Below, piece by piece: positions 55,920-64,000 of a DNA stretch of 64,000 bases (the stretch's first letter is position 1; each line of letters begins with the position of its first letter). The position numbers were made by a program, and so were the translations under genes. The notes under the pieces were generated by a model. It was not told the DNA's origin. It searched no databases and worked only from the letters and a program-made list of their open reading frames with translations. The stretch is from the NCBI GenBank assembly GCA_015680685.1, contig MNCI01005835.1:1196311-1260310 (forward strand). Direction: 5' to 3'. Source of the DNA: Gnetum montanum. Lineage: Eukaryota > Streptophyta > Gnetopsida > Gnetales > Gnetaceae.

Positions 55920-58050
55920 GAACTAATAAGTATTTTTCACCTTTTTGTTTTACAATCTTTTATCATTTTCCTATTTCCTCTAAAATTTTCTAATTCCTAA
56001 TATGTTTTCCATGTCTTAATATTTTTCTCTTTTATTGAGTCATTCTCTTTTTTCTTTATGAATGTATTTTATGTTTTTGTTAATAATATTGCCAGGTCAT
56101 GATGCAGAAATCAACGCTACATGTTGGGTTTTTGTTCTATGCTATCAAGATGATTAGGTAAGTAATTGTGTAAAGCAATGAGACCACCTCATCCATCCCT
56201 TCAATTCTTTGAATAAAAGGTCTTTTTCATGAAAAAAATTTGGTTCTTCTTTTATGAAACTAAAATTAATCAATGATCATTATTTCTTGAAGAAAGAGGA
56301 AATAACCAAGTGGGAATGGCAAAGGATGTCACCTCAAAGGGACTTTTTGAATTTTCTTGACTTCCTTCATGTGGTTCATGACTCCTCTTAGAATGTATCA
56401 TCACTCCTCCATTGGCCAATAAAAAGGAAGCACTATCTTTACATGGTGTAGTTTCCATTTCAAAAATAATAATAAAATACAAAAAATAGAGAAAAAGAAG
56501 AAACAAAAAAATGAAAAAAAAAATAAAACAAAACAAAAAAAATAATGGGAATTCAAAGTGCACCCCTTAGATATAATAATGGGCTATAAGCACTGGTTAT
56601 GAGGCTAGAAAGACATGTTACCCATGCTTCAAGATGCCCCTCCAACTAAGGCCCTTCCTTCCTTCTTCTCTTTTCTTCTCTTTTTGGAGTGATGATTGTT
56701 CTTTGAGGTGGTTGTAGACTCATGGTGGTTACCATTAAGGGACACATCAATGCAAGGTCACTATTCATGGTATGGACTTGGTCTGAGCTTGGATGGATAG
56801 GTATGCTAATCATTTTAATCACATTTTTCACAAGAACCTATTGTGAACATGGTCAAGTACCTTACATCCCAATCTTTACAATTCCTTCTCATCCCATTAT
56901 TCACCTCACTACTAGATGTGATTATGAGCCTTTTGGTTTTATGTATTATAGTGCAACACTTCAACCATGGCAGTTGTGTGTTATTTGGAACAAAGGCATG
57001 GTCTATATTTAACTTCTTGGGTGCCCACGGTCATTTATAGAAGTGGTTGCAAGGGCATTATGGCAGTAGCCTACTTTGGGGAGGACCCACTTACATAACT
57101 TTTGTTGATCATGGCTTTTAACTAACCTTCACATATTCTATAACATCAATGATGGTTTCTCTAAATTTATGCATGATTTTGGGACTACTTCTCATTGATT
57201 TTATTAATTTTTCCTACTTTTCTATTTCCATATTCATTAATATTTCTTGACCATCTTTTGAATTAGACCTTTGGTTTCAATTGTTTGAAAACTTATGTGC
57301 TTCTAGAGTTACCCTCATTAGTCATGGGGCCTGGAGATGTGTGCTTTGAAATTTTTCTAACATCTTATTTTCGAACATTATGGTAACTAATAGTAAGTAA
57401 TCAAAATAATGTGAGTAGCTTGATGATTTTAGTTACCTCATAGCCTTGGGCATAGTATGTTGTGATCACCTTGTGCTTAAATGCAAACTAAGGGATCCAA
57501 AAAGGGTTGATTATTAAGGAAAAATTTACCAAAACTAATGTTGATCCTTTGGTGACTACAAGTGATGCTAAAAGAAATGCCTAAGAAAGAAGGTCCTTTT
57601 CCAAGCACGAAAACAAAGCCAAGAGGGGGACAATGGAGGATATGCCCATGGACAAGTCATAGCACATACAAGATAGTAGCTCAAACTTCACATGTTTGCT
57701 AGATCCATGGAATAATGAGAATAAATTTCAATTCATCCTTTAATAATGTTCTGCATAATCAAAGAAGCATTGACATAACATTCAATGTTGGAAGTCTGCC
57801 ACTACTAGTGGCAATAGGAAGAATCATCTTCAACAGATTCTTCAAGACCTTTACAACTTTTGTAATCTTCAATGTCTATCTAGTCTTTTTGTCACTCTAT
57901 AATTTTTTATGCATCCACTCAAATAATATTTTGTAATGCGGCACTCAAAATTAGTTAGTAGTTACCATCAGTCAATAATACCATCATTCCTAATTTTTTC
58001 TAAAGACAGCTTAATCCTATCTTGTTAACTTAAGGATGAGTTTTTACTTA
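55920..58050 (+). other. B1 3' non-coding region
   Basis: Colinear with D and A1 (CATGGTGTAG near 56441, A-rich block 56460-56545, GGGCTATAAGCACTGG near 56581, TGGGGAGGACCCACT near 57076). Near 57569 a short MPKKEGPFPSTKTKPRGG frame resembles in style the start of the extra genes at 13210 and 46734. Otherwise AT-rich. Confidence 0.55.
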
Positions 58051-58062
58051 GTCATGGGGGTA
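58051..58062 (+). promoter_or_regulatory. B1 polypurine tract
   Basis: GTCATGGGGGTA directly before the 3' LTR. Confidence 0.8.
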
Positions 58063-58894
58063 TGATGAAGCATCAGTTGGCTACGTTGACACAGCTGTGT
58101 TGAGGCAGATGCCTCGATGCATGCTATTGCATCTATTGGCTACGTTGACGTAGTTGTGTCAACATAGATGCGTCAACATAGGTGCCTCGATATAGATGCT
58201 TCAATGCATGCCATTGCATATTTTTGAATAAAAACCTAATTTTTCTTAGCTCCAATATTTCACACATCTGATATCAGAACACCTACCCAATATTGGAGGT
58301 CAAGATATGATGTTGAATATCTAATATCACGGGATGTGTGTTGGCCTATAAATATAGTACTTGGGCACATAGTTTGGACATAGTTTTGTCAATAGGGTAG
58401 CTGAACTCTTGTAGTTTTATTTAGTAATCTTAGAGAATAGTTAATGTGTCTGCAAAGTGGATCTAAGTTAGTTGTACAAAATCCTATTCGAGTGGCAATG
58501 AACCTGGACATATTTCATGAATGGTAATAAGATCGAGATTGATTCTTATTCATTGCAGCACTTTGACTTAGATTAAAATTACTTTTAATGCAATTTGTAT
58601 TCCATGTACTTAGTTAATATTTATGTTTCCATGCATATTAATTAATTAAGCACATAATTTTAACTACTTTAAGCATGCATATGACTATTGGTAATCCCAG
58701 CAATGCTTAACGTTTGGTAACTCAGCAATGTTATATGTGTTTAGGATGTGCACAAAAAGTGGTTAGGATAGTTAATTATTAATTAGTAATTAGATTAGTT
58801 GAATTGATTATAAATTGATTATAATTTGACCAAATTGTGTGTGAACACTTGTGATTCATATAGTTTGGTGTAGGGGGTACCTCACCGCTCATCA
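58063..58894 (+). repeat. B1 3' LTR
   Basis: TGATGAAG...CGCTCATCA, TATA box at 58347-58354. It is shorter than the 5' copy because of deletions near its end (about 58760-58830). The palindromic units upstream of the TATA box are kept with rearranged copies. Confidence 0.9.
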
Positions 58895-59009
58895 ATTGAG
58901 AATGACTATGTTGATGTCTTGGTTATAAAATTAAATGGCTAATCAACAAAAAGAAATGTAATAATAAACAAGATGTTTGCTATTTTTAGGCCATCACTGG
59001 CATAGGTTA

Positions 59010-59305
59010 TATTACTTGATTGTGGCTATGTTTCCAATTTAAGGCCATGATAGGCCATAATGCTAGTTTAAGGTCTTAGCAGACCATAATGCCAGTTTGA
59101 CATCTTAGCAAACAGTAATGCCAGTTTAACATCTTAGTAGAAGAGCATGTCACTTTAAGGTCATAGTGGACCATAATGTCAGTTTAAAATCTTAATAGAT
59201 GGGGTTGTGTGATTATCTTTGCCAATTTAAGGCCATGGCAGGCCATAATGCCAATTTAAAGTCTTAGCAGACTATAATGCTAGTATAATGTCTTAGCAAA
59301 TGGTG
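59010..59305. repeat. Degenerate tandem repeat, about nine units of 28-33 bp
   Basis: Consensus close to TTTAAGGTCTTAGCAGACC followed by ATAATGCCAG. GGTCT..AGACC within a unit can pair. Related single units occur near 39980-40080 and 42740-42800, next to element F. Confidence 0.75.
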
Positions 59306-59479
59306 TATGAAAAAGACGTACATTTATAAGGATTTCTCAATGTTTATAAAATAAGTAAAAATAAAGAAAGGTTGTAATAAATAGGTGAAATGAAAATGAA
59401 CTTAGGATACATGCATAGGCTCCATGCATAAAAAGATATCATAAGTTGCAAAAGAAAAGTAAGGCTACATGGCTATTGG

Positions 59480-62400
59480 TGCATCTGGTCATAGGGGCAT
59501 GGGAAGGTTAAGCTAAACTTCACTTGTGCAAATTCTTCCTAATCTTTGCAAGTTTAGGAAGTGAGTAAGGCCTACTCTACACAAGCTTATATTCACCATC
59601 CCCTTCTCTTGCAATGTTAAAAGGGAGTTCATCCCATAATGTATCCCATTGCTTATTGCTATCACCATTGGCTTTCTTGGGTTTTTGCTATTCATGGCTC
59701 GGTGCTTCTTCTTGAAGCTCTACTTCAAACCCTTGCTCTATGTCTATGTTGTTGATAGCTAGGGGAATTGCATTATGACCAAGAATGACAATTTCACCTT
59801 CCTTGTAAGGAAGATGAGTTTCTTGATGGATGGGAAAGCACACAACTTGTAATTAAGCCAACCAAGGCCTTCCCAGGATCAAGTTAAATCTTGGTGTCTC
59901 TTCCACTACTAAGAAGTTGGAAATTGTGGGGAATTGCTCCCTGGCTACAAAATCTAAGGAGATAGACCCCTTAATGACAACTCTTGATCCATTGAAAGAC
60001 TTAAGAGCTATAGTGATTATAGGTTGTATCTGCTTAGTTAAGCCCAAGTGTTCAACAATGTTGCAATGGATGACACTAGTTGTAGCTCCATCATCAACAT
60101 GCACCCAATGTATTTTAAATTGTCCTATGATTATGGTTATGAATAAAGGGATTGTAGTTGCTTCACCATTTTTGGCATTAACCTTAATTTCACTATCATG
60201 AAATGTTAATGGTGTTGACTTCTCCTCCCTTGGTAAGGGAGGAATCATCACTGCATAGATGGATTCCTCATTAGCAAGATATCCTCACAAATGGGGATGA
60301 AGGTCAACATCTTAACTAGTACCTCACGATGTGTGGTAGAAGTCATGATTAGGTCATATAAGCTTAGAGTTATGTTTTATTTCTTGAGAAATTGCCTAAC
60401 TTTGTCCATTTCACTAAGGAAGTTTTTATCGTTGGTCGTGGACTTGTCACCCTAGTTGTGCTTTACTTCCTTCATGCACTCCAAAATGCAAACTTTAGCT
60501 TTAGGATGTGGCTATTTTGGCTCTTTCTTGTTGTTTTGATTGTGGGCTTTGGCATCCTCCTGTGGCTTGTTGGTTTAAGGGGTTGGGGTAGAGGAGGTCA
60601 TGGGTATAGCTAAAATGTGAGTAGGCTTTGGTGGGTCCACTTCCTTTCATGCCTCCATCTACTTGTCTCCCTTGTTGTCAAGCTTTTGCTTATGCTTCTT
60701 CCTTTGTTTGGCCAAAGTTCTTTGGTTGTCAGCCATTGGCTGTGAGGAAGAGGTAGTAGAATTGGCTACTACAGGGGGTCGTTATTTGGGTTGTATTATG
60801 TTGGGGAACCTTGATTATAAAAGATTTCCTCAAAGGTACTCGTGATGGTACTCTTATGACAACAAAAGTTCTTGAGTTGTGGGAAGCTGAAGAAGCCCTT
60901 TCATCATAGAGGGGTACTTGAATCACAAATGGTTCTCTTGCAAGTCTCCAATTATCATCAATGTTGAATGCTGCAATAACATAAGGATTGTCATTAGCAT
61001 TCAATAGGTCCTTGTGAACCTGCATTGACTAGTTTTGTGGCTGAATTGGATTGGAAGCATCTAAAACTAGCTCTCTCCAATCTATCATTCTTTTCAAGTC
61101 ATCCTTTAGTGCAAGGCAGAAGTATGTGTCATCACTAGGAAGTTAATGATAATGGTAGTAGTAGTCTAGCTTGAAGTATCTAAGTAACTATAGATCATCC
61201 TTTGTTGCTCGAGTGGGATCTTTGGCTATTTCGCATAGTTGCTCATGTTTCTTTCAAGTACCTTTGGTCATTTTTTTATGCTACATGTGCTCACTTTTTA
61301 ATAGTTGGTCTAGCAACTCAAATTATTTTAATGGCAACATAGTGTATTTGAACCTATCCTTCCTTTCAAAGTTAGGTCTAATTGTTGTCGATGTAGTGGT
61401 CTTAGAGGTTGATGGTTGGTTAGTATGGTCATTAGTGGGGGCCTTGGGTGGATTGACCTTCAACCATTAGTTTGTGATCTTTGTTTTCTTGGTTAGAGTT
61501 ACTACAATCATGTTGTTTTATTTTCTCTTTTCTTTATCTCTCTGAGTGTGTTGGTTTTTATATGCTATATAGGCTAGATCATGACTAGTCTCTACAACAT
61601 CCTCTATATTTTTGATTTGAGAGAATGCATGGTTGAGGGACCATAGGTCAAGGTAGTAAAGTTTAGACTTAATAAATCCATTCATTGCTCCCTTAAATAT
61701 GGATAATAAGAAGGCTTTGTCTATAGGCTACAATATCTCATTCAGTAGTCCATTCCATCACTAAATGAATTTTTGCATAGGTTCTAGGGGTTCCTTCTTG
61801 ACCTTCATGAGTTGGTCAAGCATTGTGTCAAGCTTCAAGTTATACTTGAAGTAGTTGACAAACTAGGCTACTAAGTCCTCTAAAGAGGATATGGATCCTC
61901 TAGGTAATGCAGGGTACTAATCAAGAGCTTTCCTAATTAAGGACACGGGGAAAATCCTCATGATGGTATGAGGCCATGGCTGCAATAGTAAACATTTAGA
62001 TCAAAAAGTAATAAGATGAGCATTAGGGTTACCTTCTCCATTATATTTGCTAAATTTGGGAATAGGGACACCAAGAGGAACTATCAAGGATAGGACTACA
62101 GGACTTATGGGATATGCCTGGTAGAAGTCCATAATTTTGATAGTTTGTAAAGTAGAGGCTTTAAGCCTTTTCAACATCTCCATGAGATATTTAATCATTT
62201 GTAAGGCTTCATCTAGTCCCTATGGTGGTCCTATTGGCTATAAAATTTGCACATATGGTTGTTGCATTTGTTATGAGGCTTATGGCCTCACTATGATTTG
62301 CAAGATGGAAGAAAGAGGTTGCGTTATGGTTATGGATTATGGATCAAACAAAGAAAAAGATGTCTATGCTAGTACTTGAGGCACAAATGGGATAAATGGG

Positions 62401-62795
62401 GTGTGTGACCCCTATGTTGCTTGGTGTCCCATGGTGAACCCCACATGAGTAATCAACAAATTTTTGTTGGTAAAAACCATCGTCGATGGTTTTATATATC
62501 AAGACTATGTTGTAAATGACATTGATGTATTATAGTTTGTTATTTGTAACATTGGCTGAGTTTGATGTGTGGCTATAATCGACATGGGATCAACCATAGT
62601 AGGGTAGGAAGGAGTGAAAGATGGTGGCACCATGCCCATGGAGAAAACAAAAGCATTAGAGGAATGTGTTGTAACCTTGGGGGATGTTCATTGGAACAGT
62701 GCTCCCACGATGCTTTCAGGCTTAAATTATACCTTAAATTCATCCTCCATTTTGTATTTTTCCTCAGAGCTATACTCTTCATCTTCCTCTTCCAT
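59480..62795 (-). pseudogene. Element F2 gag-protease relic
   Basis: Single minus frame from MEEEDEEYSSEEKYKMEDEF at 62795 to the end of protease at 59853, interrupted by stops. Gag: PLGVPIPKFSKYNGEGNPNA (62090), FPVSLIRKALD, LPRGSISSLEDLVA, FVNYFKYNLKLDTMLDQLMK and PLEPMQKFI (about 61950-61780), a clear Ty3/gypsy gag core. A charged linker follows. Protease at about 60190-59860: WVHVDDGATTSVIH (D-S-G now D-D-G), FPTISNFLVVEE and LILGRPWLA. After protease come a short acidic linker and tandem repeats, not RT. Probably a Tat-like gag-protease derivative related to F. Confidence 0.8.
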
Positions 62796-64000
62796 GGTAA
62801 TCAATTGGGATAAGATGCTAGCATAGATGATGTTAAGGGGAATTTGGTCATACGAAGAAGGGATGTACTCCTTCCCACTCCTGTGTATGAGCTCAAACTC
62901 CCTCTTGTCCTTTGCTTATATATGTGGAATTAGCATGCCTACATGAATTTTAGCACAAATGAAGTTATAATGATCTTCATTTATAGCTGCAAAATCAAGA
63001 CTCTTCCCTCTGTCCCTCAAATATCACCTACACTCAATGATGGTAGCATCTTTGAGGTCACAAACCCTCATGGATTGTTGGCTATGATCTTTGCCAATGA
63101 GGGTGAAAGGCAATTTGGTGGACTATTGAAAAGACATGACTATTGTGTTGAGAATGGCTTAAATAAGGCTATGAATGGTAAAATAAAAGTAAATTCTAGT
63201 GAATGGAATTCAAAAACATTTAAAAGAGATAAAAATAGCTAAAATGAAGTACTTAATAAAATTAGTAAGTGGGGGATAAGAGGGATTTCCCCCTTTACCA
63301 AGAATGGAAAGTTGGAAATGTTGTTTTCAAGCCTCACCCAAGTTGGCCTTCCAACTACCTCTATGCTGGGTATGGTAAGGGGCAAAAGAAGGGGGGTGAG
63401 ATAATGGAAATTTTACATCCTCTAACTCAACATTTATGAGGGGGAAGGCTGAAAACCAAAGTGGAAAGTTTGGGTTTTCTTACTAAAAATTGGTTTTAGC
63501 AAGATGTCAATTCTCTCAGCTTGGAAAAAATGAAGGGAACGGAGAAACTAACTTTCTAGAAGGGCTGAACCACCCACTTTAGAAACTAAAAGAATTGGAA
63601 ATAGAAAAAATCCTATGAAAAGGCTTCAACACTGGCCTTAAAGGAAAACATTCACAAAAAATGCTATGAAAAGTCACCACCTAACCACTTTCAACTTCCA
63701 CGCTATAGTTTTGGTCATAGAAGGAAAAGGGACAACATCCATCTTTTAGGATTTTCAATTGCAAAAATATGGGAAAAGGCTTTCAATTTGTAATTTTGGG
63801 TTTAGATAAGTTGGTGTTAAGCCTCTTCCATGCTGGGATTCCCAACTGCTTCTACACTGGGTATGGTAGAGGGGAAAAAAGGAGGTGAGATAATGGAAAT
63901 CCCACACCTCCTAACCCAACATTGACAGGGGGAAAGGCTGAAAAACCAAAGTGGAAGGTTGGTATTTCTCCACTAAAATTGACTTTAGCAAGCTACAAAC
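62796..64000. repeat. 5' region of F2 with a 485-bp-spaced direct repeat
   Basis: No gene. Two copies of a roughly 230-bp block (about 63260-63500 and 63770-64000) share landmarks such as CTGGGTATGGTA (63366 and 63852), GGAGGTGAGATAATGGAAAT-type sequence and GGGGGAAAGGCTGAAAA. TTCCATGCTGGGATT-type motifs recall the 43-46 kb array. The second copy is cut by the window end. This may be LTR or leader sequence; ends not seen. Confidence 0.55.

Larger units (their letters stand above)
52364..58894 (+). mobile_element. Element B1: gag-only LTR retrotransposon
   Basis: A 6.5-kb element with two LTRs (978 and 832 bp), tRNA-Asp primer site, gag, long 3' region, polypurine tract and perfect ATTGA duplication. 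Neither protease nor RT nor integrase was recognised. Gag and the 3' region are homologous to A1 and D, so it belongs to the same clade and depended on partner proteins. Confidence 0.88.

Overview
The window looks like nuclear DNA of a large-genome seed plant. It is AT-rich and has almost no intact coding sequence. It is packed with decayed, nested Ty3/gypsy LTR retrotransposons primed by plant tRNAs. Two fragments come from ordinary plant genes. The size and age of the nests suggest a gymnosperm, but that is inference. No intact host gene, tRNA, rRNA or CRISPR array was found. Most reading frames are broken by TAG/TAA/TGA codons where Q or W is expected, which fits methylation-driven C-to-T decay.

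Layout. 1-6160: a minus-strand element (T1) running off the left edge, with gag, protease, an RNase H placed before the reverse transcriptase, a deleted RT, RT-linked RNase H and the start of integrase. 6364-6937: a minus-strand pseudogene of a saccharopine-dehydrogenase-like oxidoreductase. 7606-8115: an unidentified acidic ORF. 8030-9335: an intron-bearing gene relic. 9581-10130: an LTR (H) inserted in the integrase of a plus-strand Athila/Tat-like element (D/C), which continues through a long 3' region, a coiled-coil gene relic with its own TATA box, and a 3' LTR at 16268-17196.

17200-35475: an old plus-strand element (E: gag, RT, RNase H, integrase, 3' LTR) split by two later insertions. 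Insertion K (18589-23779, minus, imperfect 5-bp duplication AAGGC/AAGGA) carries an intronless relic of a CCR4-type deadenylase. Insertion A1 (24573-31722, plus, target duplication ATATT) encodes only gag and protease. 35667-36170 is an old LTR relic.

36170-46480: unassigned AT-rich DNA, then a minus-strand Tat-like pol relic (F, 40090-42480) with the usual RNase H-second RNase H-integrase order, then an array of about 17 hairpin-bearing repeats spaced near 185 bp (43090-46480). 46734-52150: a multi-exon gene relic whose second exon encodes an FCP1/NLI-interacting phosphatase domain that has lost catalytic residues. 52364-58894: element B1 (plus, target duplication ATTGA), gag only. 59010-59305: short tandem repeats. 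59480-62795: a minus-strand gag-protease element (F2) with repeats in its 5' region to the right edge.

Elements A1, B1 and D/C (C is its 3' LTR) share LTR ends (TGATGA...TCATCA) and near-identical sequence before the 3' LTR; A1 and B1 keep tRNA-Asp primer sites. They look like one clade in which D carries the pol that A1 and B1 lack. The most interesting signals are the two captured regulatory-enzyme genes (CCR4, FCP1), the hairpin array, the upstream RNase H of T1, and different palindrome clusters at the same place in the LTR promoters.
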